A DNA stretch of 64,000 nt, from contig JACGWO010000004.1 of the NCBI GenBank assembly GCA_034509735.1, forward strand, positions 16,039,395-16,103,394. Reading direction: 5' to 3'. This stretch comes from Sesamum alatum (lineage: Eukaryota > Streptophyta > Magnoliopsida > Lamiales > Pedaliaceae). The notes beneath the pieces are model-generated. The model had not been told where the DNA came from, did not search any database, and was given only the letters and a program-made list of their open reading frames with translations. Shown piece after piece: positions 21,775 through 34,537 of the stretch. Numbering within the stretch: the first letter of the stretch is position 1; every line of letters starts with the position of its first letter. The translations under genes and the position numbers were made by a program.

Positions 21775-24700
21775 ATGGCCGCAGCAGAGCAGCCCCTGAA
21801 AAAGCGAAAGTTGTACGAACCGCCACCTCCAAAATCTCCGTCGCCACAGCCACCACCACCACCACCACCGCCGCCACAAGAACCACCTACACAACCTCCG
21901 CAGCCGTACACACCTCCGCCGTTGTCTCAGGAAGAAATCTTGCGGAGGCGCAGAAGCCAAGAAGAAATTCGGAATGCTTTTGAGTGCTATAAGAGAATAA
22001 AGTGGTGCATCGATCAGAAGGATAAGCGTTTTATGCCGGAACTGGAAGAAGCCTATCTCTCTCTCATCACTGCCGCTAGAGGTTAGGGTATCGTTCTTGA
22101 TGCTTCCTTTTATTATTATTAATTATTTTTTTATCTGTTACTTGGAGAATCACGGTTCGTCCCTTTCTTTGGTTCTAAAAATTCGAAAGAAATTAAAATA
22201 TTGCAGTAAAGATGTATTTTTGTCTTTACTTCAGTGGAACTTTAGAGCATAAAATTTAGGGTTCGATTTTTTTTTGTAACTTTTTGGTTTTATGTTGTTG
22301 AATAATACCTGAGAAGCCGTTGTCTTGGTGGTGTGTTACATTTAAGTAGGACCGCCAATAGAATTGAGCTGTGCAGGATGATGGATACTTATTCAACCAA
22401 GCTTTCAACACTCTGAGTTTCTGTAACTTTCTCAAATGAAATGATAACTTGTGTCGTTTTGATCTTATGAGCATTGAGTGCTAAATGATTTGCATGTAAG
22501 TTGCTTGATCTCACCATTTGCTTGGGTTGACAATATTTTCGCGGTTCTGGTAGCAATGGACCAACCTTGGTCATGAGCTGTCTCATTTAAGTTAAGCTCA
22601 CCATCCTAATTCTTGTTTGATTGGGAAATCATAATGTGATTTGAATGCTTCCTCCACCCTGCCTCGCCCCTACCACCACCAATCCCAAACTCCAATACCG
22701 AAAATTGACATTTTGATATCCTATTCAGATGACAGGTCCTAGCATCTTCAAGCAATAGGAAAGAATAGTTCTCGCATCAAGGGATATCCTAATAAATAAT
22801 AAATAAGACCTGTATCATTCTCAAGGTTTAGGGAAATACCGATTGTTTACAACAATATAGAGGGGAAAGAGAGTTGACAGGTCCAACCTGGTTGGGCATG
22901 AAAAAAGGAACGTAGTCATGTCTCTATGCAGATTTATCTTGTTCTGTTGCTTGTGGTCTATATTTTTGTTAACCTCATAAACCATCATTGCACACATTTA
23001 TCTGAAGCTACATTTGGGGTGGTGGAGCAGTACTTGAATCATACAGACTATTATTGAATGTCCCTATGGCCACTTATATGGTGGCAGGAGTTGCTAAATA
23101 GTTGACCCCTGTTTTTCAATTGGATCCTGATATGATTGAAAATACCTCTCTACATATATCTGTGATAAACTGAATGCACTTGATATGGCATGTAAATTAG
23201 AGTGCTGCCACTAATTACATAGTATATGGAGAAGAAAATGACTGGGACGCACTAGTTAATGTTGTTGTTCTACCACTGAGTTGGTGGTACATCCATACTG
23301 GCGTTCTTCTCTTTGTTGCCCTGTCTGTACCTAATCTTTGAGGTTTTTTCCTTAGGCAAGAACCAGAAACCTGCAGTATGTCAACCGTTGATTAGATTCA
23401 TGTCAATGGCACTATGTTCAATGTGATTAGTACCGCTTACTTTCTACTTTCAAAGGAATATCTGGAGTTACTATACTGAATGGATAACTCTGTTAAGAAG
23501 ATTATCTTTACTGTTAAGTTTATTGAAGGGGAGCTCAACGTAAAACTTCCGAAGTATACACACAATTGAAATTAGATTTTCTTTCTAAAGCTTTTCAATA
23601 TTAATTTTCGACTTTTGTATGCCTATGGTGTGTAAATAAAGTATTCCACCTCAAATTAATATGATTTTTATGAATCTGATTGGTTGCATTTTCATATTTT
23701 TCAATAAGCAGAATTGTTAAGTTATACAAATTACGCTATGTTGTATGACATGGGGGCAAAAGTTGTAATTGGTAATGAATGAATTTCATGCCCTAGAAGA
23801 AACACGGCTTAAAGCAGAACCCAGTAGGAGGATGCTTGCTGCGAAGGATATCTCGTGTTATCCATTTAATTCTACAAGTTGGATGATCTGCATTCGTTTT
23901 AAAGTGATTGATGCCCTAATGTATGTAAATTGTAACACACAAAAGAATTTGAGAGCTTCTATCCTCTCATGTATTTACCAATCATGTTTCATCATTACAA
24001 GAAAACCAATCAAGTATTTGATTCTTTGTTTACGCACACACAAGCTAAAGATGCTTGCTGAAATTTTTTGAACAAGGCTGTTGCTCTTCTATTGGTAGTA
24101 CTGGGCACCACCCGAAGCATGAAAAACTACCTTTGGACTTTTGCTCTCTTCGTTCATCATATAGAAGACAATTTGTCATATAGCTCGAAAATAATTACTG
24201 ATTAATATCTCACCAACATATCACAGATAAAGCACCCATAATTTAGATCTCCCTTCCAGTATGTCACCAATGTCCAATCTAGATATGATGTCCAACTGCG
24301 TATTGATATGGTCAAGCACTCTCTTCTATGCTGCCTATATAATGTTCAAGGACAAATAGAATCATGGGATGCTGGTGTTAAAGTAACAGAGGTTCACCAA
24401 ACAAGCTGCTTGAAGATTCCAAGCTTATATTTGTCCACTATATTACCAGTCCTGCTGTTATATAAATTACACATGTTGTCTTGCTGAATTTATCTCAATG
24501 AAAGTCGATTCATCTTGTACTTTAAGATTATGCGACCTTCCATCACTAGATATCAAATGAATGATGTATGGTTTTGTGAAGTGAATCTCTACTAAAATTT
24601 CTTGATGTGAACTTAAGTAATGCCTTTAGGTGAACTGTCAACCTCTTTCTATGATAGAACCAGCAATAAATGTGGAAATTTAGTTATTGTATTCTGAGTT

Positions 24701-27700
24701 TTTATTAAACAATTGGAGTGGCTTGGGCCCGTTTGATATTTTATTTCCTTTAATTTCCATGTAAACTTTTGTGGAAATTTATGATGCTATAATGCTATTG
24801 CAGGTGGACTATGTGTACAACGTCTAGTGGCAGAGCACATACCGCGCTATGCATCATATTGTCCAACTGCACTTGATGCTGCAGCAAACGTCGTAACAAG
24901 TATGTATAGTCGGTGCTTCATAGTGATAAGTAGGGGAGAAGACATTGATGGTATTGCTTTTGAGACTGCTAAGACCTGCTTATTAGGTCTAGTTGATATC
25001 TGTCAGCCTGCTGCTACTGAGGCCTCAACTTCAGCAGTTATTCAAGGGATATGCTCTGCAGTTTTTCTCAATGTTTTTACTTTTTTCGTGTCCTCTCTTG
25101 AGGGAAAAGATGTCTTTGATATTGTTGACTGGAGAGTTCTGAGAATTTATGAAGTTGCAGAATCATTTTCTGATTTTGAGCGTGAGTTTTTGGAGGAAGA
25201 TAATTCTGTGTTACTCAAATTGGCTAAGTTTCTTGCACTAAGTTTTTTGAGGATTTTCTTCAGTTGCCCTAAAGATTCACTTATTGCTTGCTTTGAAATC
25301 TTTGAGTCCACGGGAAAGGAGGGGGCACAGAAAGGAAACTACTTTCTTCGCCAGTTGACAATTGAACTGAATGATATTGGTACTCATCATCTGGATGAGG
25401 GATGTTATGCTGAATCATCCATTCGATCCAGCGGAGCAGAAGGTGATGAGAAGCAGCCTATGAACAGCTGTCCTCCTCCAAAGGGGAATTCTTTATCAAA
25501 TAGTACACCAGCTGTAACAAAGAACTGCTTGTTAGGACTGGTAAGATACTCTATATTGTAATGTTTCATACTTCTCAGATTGATTCTATGATGAAAGCAT
25601 TCTGTTAGTCCTGGTATTTGTTATAGGAGCTGTTATTTGTTTTCTATTTATAGCACTTGCTAATTCTTTTAGGGGAAATTTTAGGACTTTTGGTAACATG
25701 GACTGGTCTGTGGTGACCTGTGGGATTGATTTATTGTTGATATATTCTTCTGTTAGCTAATCCTATTCCATAGTTAGGACTATTATTACCTATTTTCTGA
25801 CAACGAAAGTACTCGTAGTTGGTGTTCTAAAGGATCATTCATCCTTGCTAAAATTTAACTTCATGACTATGGAATTTGCGGAAGCTGAAACCTTAACTCA
25901 AGCTTTGATTGTATAACCTCGTTGAAATTCTTTTAGCATTCTGTTTATATATCTAATAAAATCAGCTTCTATGCATGTAAGATATTACCCTCAGGCACTC
26001 ATGTTATAGATTTGATATCAAGCTTGCTTCCATTCATCTAAGGAACTCATGAAGCAGGTAAGATGAACTTTCTAACCTATTCTATGCTATATGAAATTTC
26101 CTTTTGTTAATGACTGCATAAAGTATGCTGGTTCTGATGGTTGGAGTTGCATAAAAAAGAATGATCTTGTAATAGAAAGTGGGATTTAAAGTCTAGTTGG
26201 AATGGCAACCTATCAAATGGTCTAGAGAACCGTTCCTGTAGCTGAAGTGAAAGCACTGACATGTTGCCTGCACTGTGGGTGATATTATCAGAATATTTGA
26301 CTGTGTTCCCACATAGCATCTGTGAATGATTGAACAGCTGTAAGTAGTAGAGCATATCATTCTATGCTTTTAATACTGTCATATTGTACTATCTAAGAGT
26401 TCACTAAAGCCTAGTCAGCCTCTTCAATGAGCTGAATGCTCATGGTATTCTCCTGTTTAGCTTTCTGTATCGTTTATAATACTGGTTAAAGCTTGTCTAA
26501 GGATGCTTAAGATTATTATTATTGTTATTATTATTTTATATTGACTGCTGTATTTTTGATTTGCAGGTTCTTAATAGAGATCCATCGCTTAAAAATTTGA
26601 TTTTTTCAAGGTACAGGATGCTTTGTGATTCTGCATCTGCTGAAGTCGTTTCTGATATTACATCTGTTCTAGAAGGAGTATTTGAATCCTTTATTCTACA
26701 AGTCAAGGCAGAAGACCGTCAACTAGATGGTGCTGAAGGTACTCCTTTTTCATCTCATTATGTGAATCAGTGCTTGGTTTCTAGAATATCTAATAAGCAA
26801 GGATCTCCATCTTTAGGTTCAGGGAGAGATTGTCCACAGAAACTTTCAGGCATCCATTTGAGAAAAGCTAGCGCACAAATCAATGCTGGAATTGATCCTT
26901 TTGATGAAGAATCAAAGTCGATGGATTTTCATTATGGGGATCCTGGAGATCACTCCAATGCTAAAACGTTCATGCCTAGGGAATTGTTGAACCGACAGTC
27001 TTTCTCACCCAGAGCAAGAGCGCCACGGGATTTCAGAAGCAACTCATTCAATGGTAGGAGCCATTCTGCCCAGGTAGAGAGGAGTCCACTTCCAAATATC
27101 GACCACCCTATACCTGCTCTAAGATCCTCCACTGAAGCTGCAAATTCTCCTTTTGAATCTCCAAAGCAAAATATTCCCCCTCCTCATTCTTCAACCAGCC
27201 ATGCAATATGGTACTCTGATGGAGACCCAGCTGCCATGGATATATTTCCAGCTTCAAAACAACTCTGGCTGGGGTCATTAGGTCCTGATGCATCTGAAAG
27301 GCTTATTAGGTTTCAGTTTGAGAAGTTTGGTCCGATAGATCAATTGCGATATTTTCCATTTAAAGGATTTGGTACTATTGACTACAGAAATATTATGGAT
27401 GCTTTGAAAGCTAGGGAACTAATGCGGGGGCGTTCCCCTTGGGGTGCCTGCCTACGGATAAAGTTTTTGGATACAGGATTAGGAACAAGAGGAGCTATAA
27501 ATGGTATTGCTGTTGGTTCTAGTTGCCATGTTTACGTTGGAAATGTTTCAAGCAAATGGGCGAAAGATGAGATGATGCATGAGGTCAAGAAAGTACTTCA
27601 CAAGGGTCCTCGCACAGTCATTGATCTTAGTAGTGAAGGTGCATTATTGATGGAATTTGATTCACCAGAAGAAGCTGCCATTTCAATAGCTCATCTCCGG

Positions 27701-30700
27701 TGGCATCGCAAGGAAAGTAGTAATTTTTTCCCTCCTCCCTCCAACTTAGGTCCAGCGAATGTAATGATGCATGCTGAAGGTGCAAGGCCTTCTCCTGCTT
27801 CCGTTCATGTTGATACGAGAAACAATTTCCCTGCTAATAGCATGATTGGATCCCCTCATGCTCAGCCTTTGATGGAGAAGCCTCCTGAGAATTATTTCAA
27901 TAGGACATCGGGGTTGTCTTCATTGCTTCAACAGTTACGTGCAAAGTATAATCTCACTCACCTCCAAGGTTCTTTTGAGAATCATACACATGGTGCTCCA
28001 ATGCGGGAGCATGAACGAGCACCAACAAAAACACTTTGGATTAATATTCCAAATATAAGCCCCTCGTGTATCACTGATGATGAGCTTTTGGCTGTTTGCA
28101 ACCTTGCAATCAATAAAACTGGATCTGTTGTCAGGATGAGTAGAACAAGTATGCCAACAGGTTCTTATTGGGTTATCGAATGTAGCAGCACAGATGCAGC
28201 AAATACTTTATTGAAGAATTTACGAGACTGTCCTGGGATTTTCTTCCAGATAGAATTCAGGTTTGATATTGTGCTAAGTTTCTATATTTTCTGCATTTTT
28301 GTTGTGCATCTTCTCCATCTCAGTTTCGACAATATTCAATTGTTCCTGATCTGTCTGGTAGTTATTCAGTCTCAGTCTTACATAATTTTGCCACAGATTT
28401 CTTAAAGTTTATCCTAGAGATATGTAGTCGGGATACTTACTATCTTCACATAATTCTTTCATGTGATTGGTAAACTTTTAATTGCCATCTGAAGCTGAAC
28501 TATTTGCACCAATGTTTTCATCAGAAATCCTGCAAAGCCCCATGCAACAACTCCCTCAGTAAGACCCGACAGCAATTCTCTGGAGCTTACTTCACCAAGA
28601 ATAAGTCAGGAACATTGTGGGCCTATGATGCAAACTGTGCACCCTTTCCAGTCAACTTGGACTGCTGGGGGAATTGTGGAAATTGGAAGAACTGGTACAA
28701 CTGAACAATCGTGGATGTGTGGAAAACCTGAAAGTGGAATACGTCCTGGAGTAAGCATTGCATCCATATCACAAACCCCGGGACCATCTATTACACCACA
28801 GCAGCCGATTCAAGCTTCTACATTCACTCGACCTGTCTATGCACCTCCTAATAGTTTATGGGATGCACGTGGGCTGGGTCATCATCTGCCTCCAAAGCCT
28901 ATTCCTTCTGCTGTGCCTGCTAATGCTCATGGTAATCTGCAAGGCCCACCATTTTTACCTGCTTCTGTGACTCCATTGGCACAGATACAGGGAAGTTCTA
29001 TGGCACCATTTGATCAGATGTTCTCTATGCCTGTTGTTCCTCCTCCATTATCATCTTTACCACCACCTCCACCTAATTTGCCTCCCTTACCTCCTCAGTC
29101 TGATTTCCGGCCTCCTTTGCCTCCACAGCCTGAGTTACAGCCTCCATTGCCTCCAACACCTCCACCTCCACCTCCACCTCCGCCTCCCCCCCATTCCCAG
29201 CCTCCTGCGTTTCCTCCTCCCCCTAGTTCTCCACCCCCACCTCCTCCGTCTATAGCTGCTGATACAGAGACTAGGTCTTTGCAGCACTATCCCTGGCAAG
29301 GGATATTGAGTAAAAGTGGTGTTTACTACTGTACAATACATGCACAACGAGTGGACTCTGATATTTGCAACTACTCGAATGCTATTGCTGAGCCTGCAGA
29401 GTAAGGATTTATGTCTTACTTTGATCTTCATACAGAATGAGGAAATGTCCTTTTAATTGTTTTCCGATGAATGTGCAGATGGCCTGCTAAGTTGGATATG
29501 ACAAAACGCACTGATCTCCGGCATGTGAAATCAACATTTTCTAGTACCCCACCTCACAGAGTGAGTCGCAAACTTTTTGTGGTTGCTCTCTCTGTGTGTG
29601 TATGCAAGTGTCCTCTCCAAACACAGTGCCTTTGGAGTTCTCATTGATTCCCTTTATGCTCTTATGTGATTGATTGTCAAAGAATATCCATTTTATTTGT
29701 GGTTTGTAGCAATGAATTTAAGGTTCAGTATAAATCCTGCCACACCCCATACCACTGAAAAAAAGAATAGAATACTAAAAATTAATAGGTATAAGTACAT
29801 TTACACCCCGTGATCTATGTTCTATTTACACAAACCTCCCCTGTCTTTTGCGTATTACAGAAACCACCCACGCTGGTCAAAGAGCAAGTGTAGTTTGTGT
29901 AATGATGTTGACGTATTTGGGGGGTGTATGTGTAATTTTTTAAATTGTAGGGATGGTTTGTGTAAATAGACCATTGGTCTGGGGGTATAGATGTAATTAT
30001 CCTTAATTAATAAATGTACTAGACACCTTACAAGAATATTCTTCATTGAGAAAGATAAAGGATTATGTCAATATCTTGCAATTGCTTCTAATTAGTACCT
30101 TTTTATTGATATTGCTAATTGGCATCATAGGAAGTGAACTAATGTGGACCAGATTTCAGTGCAATTGTACAGAATAAATATTCTCTGCCTTTCTATTGTC
30201 TTTTCGTCCATTATTTACTCAAGGTCTCAATAAATTAAACTCGCTTGGATCTGACCTGACTGGTTACACAGTAACACAGAGTTCCTCTTGTGAAGGCATA
30301 AAGTAGTATTCAGTGCGGCCTTTGATAATTATGACTGTACACCGTTTATGTAACTTACAAAAACATCAGTAATATTGTATTCCTGAAAATGCGGCCTTTT
30401 AAAATTTTGAAGCAATAGTTTGTTGTTTGTTCCTTGTTTTTGAAATATTTTGTTGGATTATTTTGTAATAGTTCATTTGTAAATCCTTTTTAGTTTTAAT
30501 TTTAATATATAGAATTAAACCACCAATCAGCCCAACCAAAAAGATCCTTCCTACCCAACCCGAATCACACGTGTTACGAAGATAATTGGTTTCTTACAGT
30601 TAAATTTCTGCCAACACGAGTGTTGTTGGTTTGATATTCTCACAAAAGCGACCTAATCGCACTGCCTATGCCCCTAATCTTGTGGCATTTTGAAGGTCTT

Positions 30701-33250
30701 CAAAGTCTGCCTTAGTTAATTTTTTCAGCTTTTGCATCCTACTAAGTGTTGTTTTGCTGAACGAAGTGTGCTTGGGATATATATGCTCATGGTTATTCTG
30801 TGGCAATATCAATGTTAGATAAGTGGTGTTATATTATGTTGGGAAGTTGTGTTTATCTTAATTTATTGCCTAATGATTTTATCTCTATGTGACAGAGAGA
30901 AATTTGTTGGCTGCTTCCGTCCTCTAATGGCGATCACAAGGGTGTAAGTTGAACCTGCAATTGGTTTCTATTTCTCCTCATCCCTTCATATCACTTGATG
31001 TTGCATAGCAAATGTCTGTGTGTAAATTTCTACTGTTTTGCTCTTTTGCTACTACTAGCAACTATCACATGCATCGCACGTGTAGAAATGTTAGCACTAA
31101 ATAGAAAGTTAATTCTTAAAATTAAAAATATGTTTGTAGTGTTCACTAACTTCTATACATAGTTTTGCATTAAAATCAATTAACACACAAGTAAAATAGT
31201 ATAAAAGACTATCCAAAATTATCACAAAATTAATTAGTTAAAGGCTTGAAATCCTTTATTTTGGATTTTTGATAAGTAAGCTGATTTAATAAGAATTGAT
31301 TATTCATTATATGTAGGTTTCTAATAGCATGTTTTTATTGCTTAAATTTTTCATGTCATATTTTGTTGTTCTACTCTTATGGTATTATATTAAAAAAGCA
31401 ATTGGCATAGAAACAAAAGTAACAGTGTATATAAATGATTATCTAATTTTTAAAGTCCATACGTAAGAGATTTGGTCGTATTTTTCATAAGCAATTGTAA
31501 TTGAATAAGATCGATGTTTCTATTTGCTGATATCTATTTTATTCTTAATATTTGTTTGTTTTATTTTCTGAACATTAACTTATCCTTATAAAATTCCCCT
31601 TACAGATTATTGTTATTTATTTATCATTTTTTAAGTTCTAAATTTTAACTTAACTGTCTCATTTTCTATTTATATTTTATGGTTACCAAGTCTATCTCCC
31701 TAATCAGTTGGTTCACTTAATTTGGAAATACAATTATATAACTGAAATCTAGCCTATAACTGACATTTTAGTGTGTGGTTATTTCAAATCTTACTTGTAA
31801 ATGATATTGTTTAATGTTGGTTCGCTATTTTTCAAAGCTTTTGCGTATATTTTTAACATTTATTATACAGTAGTATATCGTCTCTTTTTCTGTTCTTTGT
31901 CAAAAAAATTTTACTTGATTTTTTCAAATGGACTCGGGTTATATGAGTTGGTTCTTTTTAAGAAAAAGTTAATCTAGCTTTAATAAACTTCTTTAGTATC
32001 AAAATAGTTTTATTTTATATCATTACGTTCTATATTTGTTTTAACTAAATTCAATACCGACTGCTCTAAATTTTTAAGGCTGGTCATTCATTATATGTGC
32101 ATTTTCTTCTCACTTCAATTGCATTTTTATATACTAGGTCAATTTTTAAGCGGGGGGAGGGGGTGGGGTGTATTTAGATGGTTTTTCTGGTTTTAAGTTG
32201 TAAATTTGTATTTCATATAATTAAAATTTAGTCTATAGCTAATATTTTAGTTTTATTTATTTTTTCAGAATCTTACTTGTTGATGTTATTGCTTAATGTT
32301 TTTCACTATTTTTTTTCAAGTTTTTTCTTATTTTGCTAATGTTAATTATACAACATTATGTATATTGTCTCTGTTGCTGTCATTTTGTCACTATTTTGTA
32401 TTTCTTTTTTTTTTTAGATTGATCGATTTTGTAGTAGTTGTTAGTTACTTTTGATGAAAAATTAATATAACTTAAATAAACTTTTACAGAAATTAGAACT
32501 ACTAAATAGTTCTTTTTCAATTAGAATTATCTATTTATAACTAATTCTTATTTATCGTTAAAAATAGTCCTTAAATTATCTTTCACAAAAGAAACAAATG
32601 TAAGTGGGAATTCACGCTTTTATTATAGTATAAATATAAATATAATAAATAAATAATATAATATAGTATAATAAAAGAGCACTTAATATAAAATGTTATT
32701 TACTGAAGTTTAAGCTTTATATTTTACAAATGCAGTTTATTTAGATTTTACCTTCAAATGAGATTCACACTTTTATATATAGTATAGATAGATACGGATA
32801 TTTGATTGAAATAGCACCTAGAGGCATCTACCTGAGCAATATGTGAGGTAGTAATAGAACACACCTAACATTACAAATTAGACCACATCCTGCATATGCA
32901 TCTTTCTCTGATATAGGCAATTGGAGTATTGACGTGTTCTATTTACTATCAAAGACCTTTGCGTATCTGCAACATTCTCATGGGTCTGTTTAATTATCAT
33001 GTCTGTTCGCTACCGAAGCGATTGAAATTTTAAATCTATGTTGCAGTTTCAAGATTTCATATCGTACCTGAAGCAGCGAGACTGTGCAGGAGTAATCAAA
33101 ATCCCAGCTGCAAAGTCCATGTGGGCAAGACTACTTTTTATTCTCCCATACTCGCCTGAGATGTGTTCCATGCTATCCATTCCTCCTAATCCCTCACTTT
33201 GCCTGATCGGGTTGATTCTTCCTAAAGAAACAAACTCCGAATTGGCGTGA
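21775..33250 (+). CDS. SPOC-domain protein with three RRM-like domains (FPA/SPEN architecture), 7 exons, 1315 aa
   Basis: Splice model: 21775-22081, 24804-25540, 26567-28260, 28525-29400, 29479-29560, 30896-30943, 33047-33250. All borders are GT..AG, phases agree, and one frame of 1315 codons results. The start is the ATG in gccATGGcc, the first in frame. Domains: basic NLS-like LKKRK and poly-proline tract (residues 8-50); helical region of unknown family (about 60-340); RRM-like 1 (about 578-650, KQLWLGSLG); RRM-like 2 (about 669-735, CHVYVGNV); RRM-like 3 (about 837-912, KTLWINIP); proline-rich stretch (about 1084-1157); SPOC (about 1167-1310, WQGILSKSG... [12 protein letters not shown]). 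Known relatives act in the nucleus in RNA 3'-end processing and flowering-time or silencing control. Arabidopsis AT1G27750 is my weakly remembered best candidate; orthology is not tested. No lesion seen. Confidence 0.88.
22082..24803 (+). other. Intron 1 of the SPOC gene
   Basis: 2722 bp, donor gttagg and acceptor ttgcag. AT-rich with no coding signal or TE terminus that I can support. The acceptor phase joins one base of exon 1 to two bases of exon 2 to make a glycine codon. Confidence 0.8.
29787..30004. mobile_element. 218-bp MITE in intron 5 of the SPOC gene
   Basis: Terminal inverted repeats of about 23 bp, imperfect (left aggtataagtacatttac, right complement aaggataattacatctat), flanked by a 7-bp direct repeat aattaat (29780-29786, 30005-30011). 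Inner arms share 'ctatttacacaaacc'. Non-coding. TSD length leaves the superfamily open (hAT- or Mutator-like). Confidence 0.65.
31055..32788 (-). mobile_element. Non-autonomous Helitron in intron 6 of the SPOC gene
   Basis: Read on the minus strand it starts TCTATACTATATATAAAAG at 32788. It ends with a 7-bp stem (cacgtgc/gcatgtg, one wobble pair, 3-nt loop) about 8 nt before a terminal CTAG at 31055. It sits between A and T, the Helitron target. 1734 bp with no Rep/helicase coding. A second 5'-end-like sequence (tatactataataaaagcg on the minus strand) lies near 32612-32632, so two start regions are stacked. Confidence 0.65.
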
Positions 33251-34009
33251 TAGGAGCACGACTCATGCTCTATGAAACATTTCAAAACACAAGTAGACGA
33301 CATGATCCCGTCTCTTGTGTGTTGGAACTGTCAAATTATGACATTGCTCCTTGACATAACTCCTAGTTATATTGCAGATGGTACTTGGTTTGGTTTTGGG
33401 GATTTTGACAGAAATATAGAGGCAGAATTTGTAGTATAGTTTATCATATTGCCTGACTCAACTGTTGATCCTTATTTAAGCCAGCCATTGCAGATGCTTC
33501 ATTTGAGAATTACTATGGAATTGGTCATTAACTGGCTACAGTCTAACTATCCAATTCAAAATCATACTGCAATCCTTGTACAGGAAATTTTTGGCAAGTG
33601 TTTCTATAGCTCCATATTTTTGTTTTCGTAGATTGGTTAATTTATAAATGAATCAACCATGATAATGGTTCTATTTGTGATAAATTTTCCTAATTGGAGA
33701 AATTTGCTTTCAAAAATCTCTTTTAGGGCTAGTTTACTTCTCCAGATTGGATTTAATAAGGAGCCCAATCTAGGATTATCTTTAATTTACTTTGCAAAAT
33801 AGGGGCTCGAGCTTTATTAACGAAGTCAGGGCATATCTACTGTTCAACCCCCTTTCGAAATCTAATTGGGGGTCCATTAATTATCAGCCGCAAAGTAAGG
33901 GGTATATTGAACAAGCTAGGGAAATGTCCTTTTTTGTCCCTAACTTGTGACCAATTACATATTCTACTGTTCCCCCCTCCCCCCCATTTTTTTTGAAGCG
34001 ATGATATAT
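33251..34009 (+). other. 3' flank of the SPOC gene
   Basis: Likely includes the 3' UTR (first 300-400 bp); no clean polyadenylation hexamer is seen. A pyrimidine run (c/t) at 33970-33998 lies just before the next Helitron. No further gene recognised. Confidence 0.4.
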
Positions 34010-34294
34010 CTATACTATTATATAAAGAAAATCTCACTTCACTCACAAATGACGGTTAATTACACAGTTGGATTAATTTTTGTGAGGTTATAAATGCTCT
34101 TCAACCGATAATATAATTAATTTATCTAACTTTCAAAATTTTACTAATTGATAAATTAGTTTTTTTTTTTTATTATTTTTTTTTAATGTGATGTAATGGT
34201 TTATATTTTATTCTTATTTATAATAATAATATATTTTAAAGCACAAAAGAATATTTATTATATGCACGTAGGGACGACGTGCCACAGCAGCTAG
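34010..34294 (+). mobile_element. 285-bp non-autonomous Helitron
   Basis: Starts TCTATACTATTATATAAAG and ends with a perfect 6-bp stem (gcacgt/acgtgc, loop about 7) followed 10 nt later by CTAG. Flanked by A on the left and T on the right. No coding capacity. The start resembles that of the Helitron at 31055-32788 closely, so they may be mobilised by the same source. Confidence 0.75.
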
Positions 34295-34537
34295 TATATA
34301 TTAAATTAAACAGAACAACCAAGCAAAACAAACACCTTAAAGGTCCAAGTCTCCTCTGCTTAAGCACAACTAAATAGCAAAGCAAAGAAACAGAAACTAA
34401 TAACAATCTACTTACTAATACAAACCACTCTGCAAAAGGACGAGGCACAGAGAAATCTGCTAAACCAAAAGAAAGAGATCATAAATCCCAGTCACTACTG
34501 TGAATCCTGACTGCATGATCACATTTGATCGAACCTG
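34295..34537 (-). pseudogene. 3' part of a LINE, separated by the gag-only element
   Basis: Read on the minus strand directly after the insertion point, the frame continues with GSIKCDHAV, which fits the beginning of a LINE RNase H domain and then hits a stop. The remainder is 3'-untranslated-like. It is the downstream continuation of the LINE at 38208-39760. Confidence 0.5.

Noticed and set aside
29010..29431. Leu/His- and Trp/Arg-rich ORFs
   Set aside because: Alternative frames of the proline-rich tract of the SPOC gene.
21775..33250. Renaming the SPOC gene as FPA
   Set aside because: The N-terminal domain and RRM spacing differ from FPA; without an alignment only the architecture can be claimed.
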